This document shows, in pieces, positions 23,521 to 33,888 of a stretch of DNA of 64,000 bases. The translations under genes were made by a program, and so were the position numbers. The notes beneath the pieces were generated by a model. That model had not been told where the DNA came from. It searched no databases and saw nothing but the letters and a program-made list of their open reading frames with translations. This stretch comes from Liolophura sinensis (taxonomy: Eukaryota; Mollusca; Polyplacophora; Chitonida; Chitonidae), in the NCBI RefSeq assembly GCF_032854445.1, contig NW_027017954.1, forward strand, positions 434,001 to 498,000. The letters run 5' to 3'. Position 1 is the stretch's first letter, and every line of letters begins with the position of its first letter.

Positions 23521-23610
23521 GTCCTCATCATAAACGACTTCATGCGCATGCTCTGGGAACAGAACGTGGGTAAAATTGTCATGGTGACAAATCTGATCGA
23601 AGCAACTAAG
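23521..23610 (+). pseudogene. RPTP exon 15: D1, frameshifted at its 5' end
   Basis: Acceptor ATCTCCACAG, donor AAG|GTATTT, 90 bp. The motif frame is NDFMRMLWEQNVGKIVMVTN, read in phase 0. The upstream microexon ends in phase 1, and in that frame this exon starts G-P-H-H and hits TAA at GGGTAA after 17 codons. Related PTPs have about five codons between GP and NDF; here only 4 bases separate CCT from ATAAAC. That indicates a short deletion. Skipping the 37-bp exon would restore frame from exon 13. Confidence 0.8.
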
Positions 23611-24255
23611 GTATTTCTCATAGCATATTCCATTGTGCATGTACTGCTCTTAAGACAAAAACAAATGCCTGTGTTTCAAATAGTTCTTAGATAAGGTATT
23701 ATATCAGCCTATTGGTATGAGCTGCGTCACTCCTGATTCAGGCCATACCTACATCAAAGGTAACATAACTTGAAATATATGGATCACAACTTCTATATAT
23801 TGAGTGAGCCATGTTTCGGTATAGGGACTAATACACTTATCAAGCTTAATGACCGGCATTAGTACTTATACCTAAACGCTGCTCACTGAATAGGCAGAAG
23901 TTGTGATCCGTATATATGTTATGTTATCCAGTTCAACTTCTAAATGCCATTGAATCTTACATCAGTCTTACATCAAAGGTGACGTCGTTTTCATAGATGT
24001 ATTTGAATAGCTAGTTGATAATATTGGAATGACGAATTGGCTTGAACAATGAAATCAAGTCAAATGATAAGCAAACTTCAGTGGGAGTTTTCTTTCGTTG
24101 TCCTTACTATTTTGGTTGTATTGAGTTAATGAATATTTAAAATTGTATAATGAATTCAAAGTATACATCAATGATGTCTGCAATTTGCAAAGAGAGTATT
24201 TTTCAGTACGTTGTGCCTCAGTCCACGTGTAGTCCGTCATTGGTTTGCGTTTTAG
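23611..24255 (+). other. Intron 15 with a long hairpin
   Basis: Holds the inverted-repeat element at 23757-23931; nothing else recognised. Confidence 0.6.
23757..23931. mobile_element. Hairpin MITE (family F2), ~175 bp near-palindrome
   Basis: Left arm GTAACATAACTTGAAATATA then GGATCACAACTTCT; the right arm is the inverse (AGAAGTTGTGATCCGTATAT, ATGTTATGTTATCC). Inner halves also pair (ATAGGGACTAATACACTTAT with CATTAGTACTTATACC), so nearly the whole element folds. Confidence 0.8.
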
Positions 24256-24381
24256 ATGAAGTGCAAACAGTACTGGCCGAGCGAAGGCTGTACGCGGTTT
24301 GGTGTCATTGAGGTTACCCTGCTTGACGAGGAGGTATACGCGAATTGCGCAATTAGAACACTGGAGCTAAGTCACACAAAG
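24256..24381 (+). CDS. RPTP exon 16: D1
   Basis: Acceptor TGCGTTTTAG, donor AAG|GTAGGT, 126 bp, phase 0-0. Encodes MKCKQYWPSEG (family KCxxYWP) and a strand ending CAIRTLELSHTK. The last ~40 bp plus the donor seed the array that follows. Confidence 0.9.
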
Positions 24382-26075
24382 GTAGGTCTGATCAATGTCA
24401 TTGGTACACTCATTGAACAGCACAATTAGAACACTGGAGCGGAGTCACACTAAAAGAGATCCTATCGACATTATCGGTACACTCATTGAACTGCACAATT
24501 AGAACACTGGAGCGGAGTGACACTAAAAGAGATCCTATCGACATTATCGGTACACTCATTGAACTACACAATTAGAACACTGGAGCGGAGTCACACTAAG
24601 AGAGATCTGATCGACATCATCGGTATACTCATAGAACTACACAATTAGAACACTGCGGCTGACTCACATCGGAACTAACTGTACACTTATAGAACTACGC
24701 AATTAGAGCAGCAAGGCTAAGCTGCACTCAGGTAGTTGTGATCGACACAGTAGGTTCACACATAGAGCGGCACACTTAGAACACCGGTAGTGGCTCACAC
24801 TGAGGTAAGTGGGATCGACAGCATCTGTACACTTGTAGACCTACGCAGTTAGAACACCGAGGGAAGAAGGGGGAACTCACGTTGACACTGGCTGTACACT
24901 AATAGAACTACTCAATTAGAACACTATAGCGGTGTCACACTAAGGTAGGTCTGATCTACACAATTAGAGAATTAGAACAGTGGTGCTCAGTCACATCGAC
25001 ACTATAGGAGTACACTGACAGAAATGCACAATTAGAACACTGGTGCTGAGTCACACTAGGCACATATAGGTCTGATCGACACTATCTGAACAATTTGAGT
25101 TAGAACAGTGGTGCGCAGTCACAGCGACACAATAACAGTGCACTGACAGAGCTGCACAATTAGAACACTGGTGCTGAGTCAGACTAGGGTAGGACTAATC
25201 GACACCATCTGAACAATTAGAGAATTAGATCAGTGGTGCTCAGTCACATCGACACTATAGGAGTACACTGACAAAACTGCACAATTAGAACACTGGTGCT
25301 GTCACACTAGGGCACATATAGGTCTGATCGACACTATCTGAACAATTAAAGTTAGAAAAGTGGTGCGCAGTCACATCGACACTATAACAGTACACTGACA
25401 GAGCTGCACAATTAGAACACTGGTGCTGAGTCAGACTAGGGTAGGACTGATCGACACCATCTGAACAATTAGAGAATTAGATCAGTGGTGCTCAGTCACA
25501 TCGACACTATAGGAGTACACTGACAGAACTGCACAATTAGAACACTGGTGCTGAGTCACAATAGGGTAGGTCTGATCGACACTATCTGAACAATTAGAGT
25601 TAGAACAGTGGTGCGCAGTCACATCAGCACTATAACAGTACACTGAGAGAACTGCACAATTAGAACACTGGTGCTGAGTCACACTAAGGTACATATAGGT
25701 CTGGTCGACACTATTAGAGAATTAGATCAGTAGTGCTCAGTCACATCGACACTATAGGAGTACACTGACAAAACTGCACAATTAGAACACTGGTGCTGAG
25801 TCACACTAGGGTAGGTCTGATCGACACAATCTGAACAATTAGAGAATTAGAGCAGTGGTGCTCAGTTACATCGACTCTATAGGAGTACACTGACAGAACT
25901 ACATAATTAGAACATTGGTGCTGAGTCACACTAAGGTAGGTCTGATCGACACTATTTGTACTTTTATAGAATTACACAAATGCAACACTGGTACTTACAT
26001 GTAGTAATATCGACACAAGCTGTACACTAACTGTACACTTAGAGCACTAGAGCCGAATAACAAGGTAGGTGACCA
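24344..26075 (+). repeat. 1.7-kb minisatellite seeded by exon 16 end and donor
   Basis: Units carry CAATTAGAACACTGG, (G)CTGAGTCACACTA and AGGTAGGTCTGATCGACA, the same order as exon 16's end (CAATTAGAACACTGGAGCTA, AGTCACACAAAG, GTAGGTCTGATC). From about 24950 a two-part unit of ~125 bp dominates: A keeps the donor-like GGTAGG, B has lost it (TCAGTGGTGCTCAGTCACATC). At least eight copies keep an AG|GTAGG/GTAAG site, including GAG|GTAAGT near 24800. Confidence 0.9.
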
Positions 26076-26237
26076 CACACCACTTTCCAGTATTCCCGTT
26101 ATTGTTTGCTCGCATGTATCCCTGTATACCCTTTGTAACTTTGCACATGTAAGAAAGTGTTCAAAACACTTGTACATATGGTTCATTATTGCATGATTAC
26201 CCTCAATTCTCAATTTCTGTCCAAAATGTCTGTAGGT

Positions 26238-26415
26238 TATTTATTTATTTACTTATTTATTTATTTGATTGGTGTTTTAAAGCGTACTCAAGAATATTTC
26301 ACTTATACGACGTCGGTCAGCATTATGGTTGGAGTAAGCCCAGGACCATCCGCAGGTTACTGGGAGACCCCCCCCCCCCCCCCCCCCCAAGCCAGCATAA
26401 GCTGGACTTGGTAGA
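26238..26415 (-). repeat. SINE-1, left arm of an inverted pair
   Basis: Reverse tail TTATTTATTTATTTGATTGG and core, with a ~20-bp C tract inside at about 26370. Confidence 0.85.
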
Positions 26416-26424
26416 GGGGATTAG

Positions 26425-26665
26425 CACGCTAGTGCTTCGCAGTGACCTAAGGCCCTTTCACCAGTACGGTCGCTGTGAGTACAAGTCCGTCTCTTTGCTG
26501 GCTTCCTCTCCGGCCGTACATGGGAAGGTCTGCAGCAACATGTGAATGGTCGTGGGTATCGTCCGGGTTCTGTCCGGTTTCCTTCCACCATAATTCTGGC
26601 TGCCGTCGTTTAAGTGAAATTTTCTTGAGTACGACGTAGACTACCAATCAAATAAATAAATAGAT
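26425..26665 (+). repeat. SINE-1, right arm of an inverted pair
   Basis: Plus-strand copy with tRNA-like head remnant, core and CAAATAAATAAATAG tail, head-to-head with 26238-26415. Confidence 0.85.
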
Positions 26666-26860
26666 TCTTCCAACATGCCCAGATTTTCACCAAAATGTAA
26701 TTGTAACATATGTACAATATATTGGTATTATAACACAATCAAAGAAGAGGATACAAGATGAGAATCTGCCTATAAGATGAGCAAATTCTGTTGGCTGTTG
26801 GTTTATGCTTTCCTTACCGCCATTACTTGTGTCACGCATCTGATCGGAAAATCTCCTCAG

Positions 26861-27012
26861 GTGACAAACAAGACGAAGATTCTGAAACAGTTTCACTTCT
26901 AGGCTTGGCCAGATCATGGGGCACCTTCCGATGCCACAATTCTGCTTGACTTTCGAGATAAGGTTCTGGAGTACAACTCGACTTTACCTGGACCAATTCT
27001 CGTCCATTGCAG
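26861..27012 (+). pseudogene. RPTP exon 17: D1 WPD loop, with in-frame TAG
   Basis: Acceptor AATCTCCTCAG, donor GCAG|GTAGGC, 152 bp, phase 0-2. Encodes VTNKTKILKQFHF, stop, AWPDHGAPSDATILL and LPGPILVHC. The TAG (26900-26902) sits where family members have Thr or Ser (QFHF[TS]xWPDHG). The catalytic Asp of WPD and Cys of the P-loop are intact. The TAG is also the AG of a pyrimidine-rich potential acceptor (TTTCACTTCTAG); using it drops 42 bp (14 codons) and stays in frame. Confidence 0.85.
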
Positions 27013-28207
27013 GTAGGCGTGGGAACAAACAATCCAGATCAACCTAGAAAGAAACATTTTGAAATGGAATGCTAGTTCTGAAATAAACACCACTTTTGAG
27101 TTCTTCATTTGAATCAAACACTTTATACTTTTGCACTAATCACGCAGATTACGTATGAAATATAAATTAACCATTTTTGATAAACAAATGATCGAGGGTG
27201 TATAGGAAATCTAACACCTTCATTCTTTGTTTCTTAAATTCGCAAAGAGTAGAATATCTCATAAGTACATATGGCCAAAGTGTGCAGGATCTGTGAAAAG
27301 TCATAATGATGTGCACTAATTCCACTTAAAAATAAACCATAAATATTTCAGATTCGCGATATCTTTTAAACTAGGATGCAAGCAAATTGAATATTGATTA
27401 AGTTTCCGCGTCTAGAATAATGTCTTGTCTTTCTAGCATCAATGATGCCTGTTTTCATGGCCCCGTGTTAATTCCTTTCTCTATATGCGCATTCTTCTTA
27501 TTTACGGGGGGCCTCCGTGGCTCAGTTGATTAGCGCGCGTAATGACCCAGTAGTATCTCACCAATGCGGTCGCTGTGAGTTCAAGTCCAGCTCATGCTGG
27601 TTTCCTCTCCGGCCGTACGTGGGAAGGTCTGACAGCAACTTGCGGATGGTCGTGGGTTTCCACCCACCATAATGCTGACCGCCGTCGTATGAGTGAAATA
27701 TTCTTGAGTACGGCGTAAAACACCAATCAAAAAAATAAATATTATTTTCGGGAGGGAACGAATTAAACTTTCTTTAACAAATTGATCTTGCGGTTGTGGA
27801 CGTCGATTATGGTTGAAAATTGGCATGAAAATGTTTGTTTTCCAAAAGAAGAACACATGCGCAGTTGATATTAATCCTGACGTGATTCAAGACACGTTCT
27901 GTGTTAGATCGGGATTGATAGCACCCAGACTTCGTTTAAAACCTATGTCCATATGGTTGTAAAGTATAGTACAGCATGGCATGACTTCAACGGTGTCAGT
28001 CCTTTTGTTGAATTGTGGTAGTTACCGGCGACATTGTCTCTCAAAAGGCACAGCCAAGTCTTTAAATCTTTTTCAAGGTAAACCTTCAAAGTGCGCATGC
28101 CGGTTATTAAAGAAGCGATCTTGTCAAGAGTTGGGATATCTATTGTGGAGTACTTTTTGCCTAATAATTTGATTCTACCTGTTGTACGCATGCGTGTCTT
28201 GGAACAG
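27013..28207 (+). other. Intron 17 with SINE-1
   Basis: A near full-length SINE-1 is at 27508-27746; the rest is unannotated AT-rich intron. Confidence 0.7.
27508..27746 (+). repeat. SINE-1, nearly full length
   Basis: Starts GGCCTCCGTGGCTCAGTTGA, B-box-like GAGTTCAAGTCC, tail CAAAAAAATAAAT. Flanks TTATTTACGGGG and TTATTTTCGGGA look like a target-site duplication. Confidence 0.9.
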
Positions 28208-28343
28208 TGCTGGGATTGGACGCACGGGAACGTTCATAGCTCTGGATTACCTGATCAATCAGGCTAAAGAAGAGAATGTGGTGAATGTGCCGGCCTGTGT
28301 GATGATTCTGAGACAGCAGCGGGTCAACATGGTGCAGACACAG
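28208..28343 (+). CDS. RPTP exon 18: D1 P-loop
   Basis: Acceptor TTGGAACAG, donor CAG|GTACAA, 136 bp, phase 2-0. With the previous exon it gives HC-SAGIGRTGT, the intact HCx5R signature, then FIALDYLINQAKEENVVNVP and the Q-loop RQQRVNMVQTQ. The active-site machinery survives although the reading frame upstream is broken. Confidence 0.92.
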
Positions 28344-28959
28344 GTACAATTAGCCATAAAAAGACTGCAGATCTGGTTTGGAAATTCCAGTCTCCTCTAA
28401 GTGTACTGATATACCACAGGAAACGTAATTGTGTAATATAATTAAGACATACAGCATAGAGAGAAAAAACAGAGCAGCGACGACAGTGTGATGCATGTAG
28501 CTGCCAAATGGTCAGACGTATCCGGTGGCATGTGACTTCTTGTCAATTTACCTGAGTTAGGGTATGTTCCCACACCACGGGACTGTTTTCTGAAGGCAAT
28601 ATCTGATCGCACTTAGGTCAAACTTTTTCTACCGTGCACATTATCTGTTATCATGATACCACTTTTCTTCACATCACTTGTTAAAGCTGAAACAAGCATT
28701 GTGCATATGTCATCGAAACGGTATTTACCTGCAAACATTACTTTTATTGAATGACGAGATAGAAAATAAAAACAATGCGTGATCGTCTCATTGTGCCAAA
28801 TGTGTGATGGAATAAAACGGAATGGCAAGTACTCATAAGATATAACATGTGGTTACATGAATTTTGATCTGAGGGGTTTATTCCACAAGATGATTTAACA
28901 TTATGCATTGCAGGAAAGTTCTGCTAAAGTATAAAAAAAATTACCCTTATGTTAACCAG
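28344..28959 (+). other. Intron 18, nothing recognised
   Basis: Ends in the acceptor ATGTTAACCAG. Confidence 0.6.
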
Positions 28960-29109
28960 GAACAGTACGAGTTTCTACACGCAGCCCTGGGAGAAGCCTT
29001 GAAATTCAGCGACACTTCAATTCCATCTGTGAACTTTGCCACCGTGTACTCTGACCTTTGCACTGTCGACCCCGAGACCGGACAGTCCAAGATGGTCGCA
29101 CAGTTTGAG
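28960..29109 (+). CDS. RPTP exon 19: end of D1 and inter-domain linker
   Basis: 150 bp, phase 0-0, donor GAG|GTCTGT. Starts EQYEFLHAALGEAL, the last D1 helix, then a linker ending SKMVAQFE. Confidence 0.88.
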
Positions 29110-29189
29110 GTCTGTTGCGAAAATAGAATAAGAAATATTTGCAAACTCATGAGGCTACTAGAATTCTAAATTTACTGTCATTTATGCCA

Positions 29190-29352
29190 CCGCTCCCACC
29201 ATAATGCTGGCCGCCATCGTTTAAGTGAAATATTCTTCAGTACGGCGTAAAACAGCAATTAAATAAATACATAAAAAAATTAAGCCACCATCGTATATAA
29301 AGTGAAATATTCGTGAATATGGCGTAAAAGTGTAGTCAAGCAAATAGATAAA
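29190..29352 (+). repeat. Two SINE-1 3' fragments in tandem
   Basis: 29190-29276 and 29283-29352 each carry the GTGAAATATTC..GGCGTAAAA end of the family with an A-rich tail. Confidence 0.75.
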
Positions 29353-29499
29353 TGTTGGGAATTACGTGGTACATTACACAGCTAGTCTATTCATGGCTAC
29401 TGTGGGTCTGTGATGAGATTGTTCTGTCCGACACCTCTTTACAAAGTGTTCACATAAAACAGAACATTTTAAAATGGAAGTTATCGCCGTCCGTTTTAG

Positions 29500-29599
29500 G
29501 TCCTCCGGGAACTCTCACAACCCGCGAGCAAGATGCAAGTGGAATCCGCCAGACATCCGGACAACATTTCCAAGAACAGATACTCCAAATTTTTAGCCC
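29500..29599 (+). CDS. RPTP exon 20: start of D2
   Basis: Acceptor CGTTTTAG, donor CCC|GTAAGT, 100 bp, phase 0-1. Encodes VLRELS..ARHPDNISKNRYSKFLA, with the KNRY loop of D2. Confidence 0.88.
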
Positions 29600-30583
29600 G
29601 TAAGTCTTTTGTGACAAAGCCTTATTTCGTCGACAGTTGAGCTACACTCTCAACACATCTAACAGCGTTTGTATGTCGATATCAACTTCTGATTTAATAA
29701 TGTGTTAGACACCGTTTCCATGTGCCCTCCAACTATCGTTGTAAAGTATGTGAAGACTTATAGCTCATCTCGCTGTTCAACAGCGTATACCGGTAAGGTA
29801 TCGTTATCAGAGAGGTCAATCTGCAAAGTAATGACTTGTTCAACTCCCAGACAGTAATAACCGAACACTTTTAAATAAATTAAATACATATAATAAAAGA
29901 GTCTAATCTTAGACTAAATAGTAAAACATTTTTACAGCATATAAAACAATGTAGGTAACAACAAAATATACATTCCTTTGGAGATTAGAGGAGACACAAC
30001 ACCTTTCCAAACACACACAATCTCAATAGGAAGTCTCAGCATATAGAGGTAGATCCACCGATCCTCGTGAATTTCTAGAGTGAAAGATAACACTGACATC
30101 CAGATGACAATCAGCAGTACTCAAGGCACAATGACAAATGGTTGGTATACAACCTTCCTATCAGTCACAGACTCTAAACTTGATTATTGATTAGCGGAAA
30201 TGCCCCAAATTTATATACATTGACAGTGAGCATCCAGAAAGATAGCTCGCCTTAAATGTGCTCGAGAGCAGGGTCGGCGTTCCCCGGTAAAGAGCTCAAA
30301 CACCTACCTGGTTAGCATCAAGCCCCTGTAACTTCCCATTTCACATCATTCTTTTTCGTCAGTTAGTGCGATTAAGGGCTGTTTTTCTTTCCTTGTATTC
30401 AGAGTGTTACAACATTGTCCCCACGTTGTTCGTGGTTCTGTCTTTGGAATTTATGAAGTCTAAGCCTCATGAACAGTCAGGTACGTGAAGGAAAGCTGTA
30501 AACTGCGTAATACGTGTTGCAAATAACACGTTGTTGCAGCACAGCATGTTCGTTGGAGTAAACCTGTGATTGTTGTGTTTCAG
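29600..30583 (+). other. Intron 20, nothing recognised
   Basis: An AG/GT-bounded stretch near 30403-30480 looks exon-like but is not needed: exons 20 and 21 join in phase as FLA-LDSCRPYL. Confidence 0.6.
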
Positions 30584-30657
30584 TTGATAGCTGCAGGCCA
30601 TACCTGTCCACGCCAGTGTCCGGCTGTAACGACTACATCAATGCTGTGTATCTTCCG
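30584..30657 (+). CDS. RPTP exon 21: D2
   Basis: Acceptor GTGTTTCAG, donor CCG|GTAAGG, 74 bp, phase 1-0. Encodes DSCRPYLSTPVSGCNDYINA then VYLP. Confidence 0.9.
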
Positions 30658-30816
30658 GTAAGGATCTCAGACGGGACCCTACAGTGTGGTTTGTATGTTC
30701 GAAAGTGGAGAGGTAGTATTAACTGCAAGGTACTTTACCTAGATATTAATACGGTACACTGAGTTAAAACTAACACCGTTTTATTATTCTTCTCTAGGCG
30801 TGGTAAAGAGTGCTTT

Positions 30817-31140
30817 GTGAGTGCTTGGGGTTTAACGTCGTACTTATCAATTTTTCAGTCATATGAAGACAAAGGAATCCTTAGAGTGCATGTAATGTGC
30901 CCCCTTGGTGCAGGACGGATTTCCACCGCTCTTTTATCTAGTGCTGCTTTACTGAGGCGCCTTACCGAAGGCAAGTAAACAGCCCCGCCCGAGCCATTAT
31001 ACTGATACGGATCAACAAGTTGTTGCATTGTCCCCTTCATGCTGGACGCCAAGCAAGGGAGTAACAACTTCCTCCTTTAAGGTCTTAGGTGTGACTCGAC
31101 CCAGGATTGCCCCTGGAACTACCGCTCCCGTGGTAAAGAA
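30817..31140 (-). repeat. SINE-2 copy
   Basis: Reverse of the 62041-62380 reference: GTGAGTGCTTGGGGTTTAAC, CGTCATATGA-like region, GCCATTATACTGATACGG, TTCATGCTGGACGCCAAGC, then GTGTGACTCGACCCAGGATT. Confidence 0.85.
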
Positions 31141-31383
31141 TAAGATTACATATAATTGTGATTCCTTTTCATGACAGAATAGCTGAAATGCCATTATCAT
31201 TGGTCTTAATTTTTTCAAACTGATTAATTATTTACAACGTATGCATGTATTTGGTCGTTTTATAACTTCATATTCATAAGAGTGTCCGTGGTAAACCACC
31301 AACCTTTGACAGTGGCGGATGAACTTGCCAATTATAGATATGTGCAAGATACTGTTGGGAAACAAGTGTTTTTCATCCAGTGA

Positions 31384-31650
31384 CTGCCTCCGTGGCTCAC
31401 TTCGTTAGCGCGCTAGCGCAGCGTAATGGCCCATTAGCCTCTCACCAATACGGTCGTTGTGAGTTCTAGTCCAGCCCATGCCGGCTTCCTCTCCAGCCGT
31501 ACGTGGGAAGCTCTTCCAGTAACTTGCAGATGTTCGTGGGTTTCCCCCGGGCAGTGCCCGGTTTCCTCCCACCATAATGCTGACTGACGTCGTGTAAGTG
31601 AACTATTCTTGAATACGGCGTAAAACAACAATCAAATAAATAAATAAATT
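31384..31650 (+). repeat. SINE-1, full length
   Basis: Head GCCTCCGTGGCTCACTTCGT, B-box-like GAGTTCTAGTCC, tail CAAATAAATAAATAAAT. TTCATC..GACT on both flanks suggests a target-site duplication. Confidence 0.9.
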
Positions 31651-32021
31651 CATCGACTGTTAGGCCATTTATTGCCCAGGCTCCTACAGTTGCGGGGGCA
31701 TGGATTTGACCCACATCCACATTTTTGTAGAATGTATATCAAGTCCTAGGTAAAGGACTGATTCAATCGGTCACATGAACCTAGGATTTATTCCATTGCC
31801 TCCACGACACTATACTCTATTTCACAAATACAACCTACCTGAAATATATTATATATAACTGTCATAGAATATCACATATCCTAGCGAATGATAAGAAAAC
31901 ATCTTCAGCGCTCGGACATACCCCGTTTCCATTGATAATTTGATGCTTAAATATGTTTAATGCAATTTTTAATTGGCAGCCTTGTTGATGTATGTGAAGT
32001 CGGCAACAAACACACCAAGAT

Positions 32022-32240
32022 CTGGCCCAGGGATCATTAAGCGATCCTAGACTTAAGTCAAGATCTCAAATGACTTCAATATTGCTATTTGTAATGTAAG
32101 AAGATCCAAATATTGCTTGACAACGTTAATTCTCGATCAGTTATTGTGCAATAAAATTCGGCAAATATAATGGAAAGGAACGCACCAGACTTAATGATTA
32201 AATTTTTGCCTTGAGTCCAAGATAGGTTCGTGATAACTTC
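32022..32240. mobile_element. MITE-like segment (family F3)
   Basis: Starts GGCCCAGGGATCATTAAGCG then ATCCTAGACTTAAGTCA, matching the terminal repeats of the element at 35832-36051; the right end is less clear. Confidence 0.55.
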
Positions 32241-32262
32241 CAGAGGTCCTTACGTAGTGATT

Positions 32263-32790
32263 GATTTATTTATTTATTTGATTGGTGTTTTACGCCGTTC
32301 TCAAAAATATTTCACTTATACGACAGCGACCAGCATTATGGTGGGAGAAAACCGGGCAGGGCCCGAGGGAAACCCATGACCATCTGTAAACCGGCCCGGA
32401 TAACACAGTTGGTAGAGCGGCCGCTTCGGGACCGGTAGATCCAGGATCAGTCCTTGATCGAGTCACACCTAAGACTTGAAAAGAGGGAGCTGTAACTTCC
32501 TCGCTTGGCGTTCAGCATGAAGGGGATAGTGCAACGAGTGGTTGACCCGTATCAGTATAATGGCTTGGGCGGGGCGGCTTACTTGCCTTCGGTAAGTCGT
32601 CTCAGTGAAGCAGCACTTGATAAAAGAGCTGTGGAAATCCGTCCTGCTACAAGGAGGCACATTACACGTACATGCACCCTAAGGATTCCTTTGTCGTCAT
32701 ATGACTGAAAAATTGTTGAGTACGATGTTAAACCCCAAGCCCTCTCTCACCCACTCACCATCTGTTAGTTGCTGGCAGAACTATTGATGT
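32263..32790 (-). repeat. SINE-1 split by SINE-2
   Basis: The SINE-1 tail and core (32263-32392, minus) stop at ACCATCTGTAAACC, SINE-2 follows, then GTTGCTGGCAGAAC of SINE-1 resumes after 32757. ACCATCTGT on both sides is a likely target-site duplication, so SINE-2 jumped into SINE-1. Confidence 0.8.
32393..32757 (+). repeat. SINE-2, nested in SINE-1
   Basis: tRNA-like head GGCCCGGATAACACAGTTGG, then GGATCAGTCCTTGATC as B-box-like, body, end TCTCTCACCCACTCACC. Confidence 0.88.
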
Positions 32791-32987
32791 GGCTGCCTGG
32801 AAACGTGTTCAAGTTCCACTTATTTGAAACTCACGAAATGGCCTCTGCCTTCAGTGTTTTCCCTGGACTCTCCGTTGTAAACAGTAGGAACCTGAATGGC
32901 GTATGACGTGTTATGAGTTTACCCTTGGGAAATTACAGATGTTTTTTGTAACTTTGGTTCAATGAAAATACCGTTTTTTACTTGTAG

Positions 32988-33126
32988 GGATACAAACAAA
33001 AGAGGGGTTTTATCCTAACTCAGACTCCTCTACCCAACACGGTCGTGGATTTCTGGCGTCTGGTCTATGATCACAAAGTCAGTACCATCATCATGTTGGA
33101 CCGCGTGAAAACAGGAGATAAGGAAG
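32988..33126 (+). CDS. RPTP exon 22: D2, donor altered
   Basis: Acceptor TTTTTACTTGTAG, 139 bp. Encodes GYKQKRGFILTQTPLPNTVV, DFWRLVYDHK and VSTIIMLDRVKTGDK. The only GT near the end (GAAG|GTAGTG) leaves phase 1, but exon 23 needs phase 0. Array copies downstream read GATAAGGTAGGTAGT where the exon reads GATAAGGAAGGTAGT, so the original donor was probably AAG|GTAGGT, lost by T to A at 33124. Confidence 0.85.
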
Positions 33127-33888
33127 GTAGTGTGTCAAATTAACCAGCTGTACAGAAAATGGAATACCCCATAACAGGGGTTAAGGTATGTAGTTTCTCA
33201 CATTGACCAGTTGTGCAGAAAATGGAATACCCCATAGCAGGGGATAAAGTAGGTAGTTTGTCAAATTGAACTTATGCACATCATGGAAGTCCCCCACAAC
33301 AGAGCATTAGGTACGTAGTTTGTCTCATTGACGACTTGTGCACATAACAGTTTAAGATAAGTAGTCTGTCACGTTGAATACTTGTGCACATAACGGAAGA
33401 CGCCCAAAACAGGGGATAAGCTAGGTAGTCTATCACATTGACTACTTGTGCAGAAAATGAAAGGCTCCCAAAACAGGGAATAAGAAAGGTACCCTGTCAA
33501 AGTGTCCACTTGTGCACATAACATTTTAAGATCAATAGTCTATCACACTGACTACTTGTGCACATAACGGAAGACCCCCAAAACAGGAGATAAGGTAGGG
33601 TAGTCTGTCAAATTGACCACTTGTGAAAATAATGGAAGTCCCCAAAAACAGAGGATTAGATACGTAGTTTACCACATTGACCACTTGTGCACATTGGAGG
33701 ATAAGATAAGTGGTCTTTTACACTGACCACTTGTGCACATAACGGAAAACAGGGTTATAAGGTAGGTAATGTGTCACACTGAAAGAGGTGCAAATACTGG
33801 GAACTCCCAATAATGTAACAGGGGATAATGTAAAGAATGTGTCAGATTGGAAGTTGTGTAGATAATGGAAGACGCTCTAATCAGGGAA
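33117..33888 (+). repeat. Minisatellite seeded by exon 22 end and donor, left part
   Basis: Units of ~50-66 bp: GGGGATAAGGTAGGTAGT, then TGTCACATTGACCACTTGTG, CACATAATGGAAGACCCCCA, AAACAG. The exon end plus first intron bases is the first unit. The array resumes at 34847 after a SINE-2 insertion. Confidence 0.9.

Larger units (their letters stand above)
30658..32987 (+). other. Intron 21, dense in SINEs and MITEs
   Basis: Contains SINE-2 (30817-31140, minus), SINE-1 (31384-31650, plus), a MITE-like segment (32022-32240) and a SINE-1 interrupted by SINE-2 (32263-32790). Confidence 0.75.

Noticed and set aside
24344-26075. CRISPR-like array of repeats
   Set aside because: Units are contiguous and diverge gradually from an exon end, with no constant repeat and variable spacers, in a eukaryotic intron.
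30403-30480. Extra D2 exon between exons 20 and 21
   Set aside because: AG/GT borders exist, but exons 20 and 21 already join in frame with the expected motif and the stretch has no PTP similarity.
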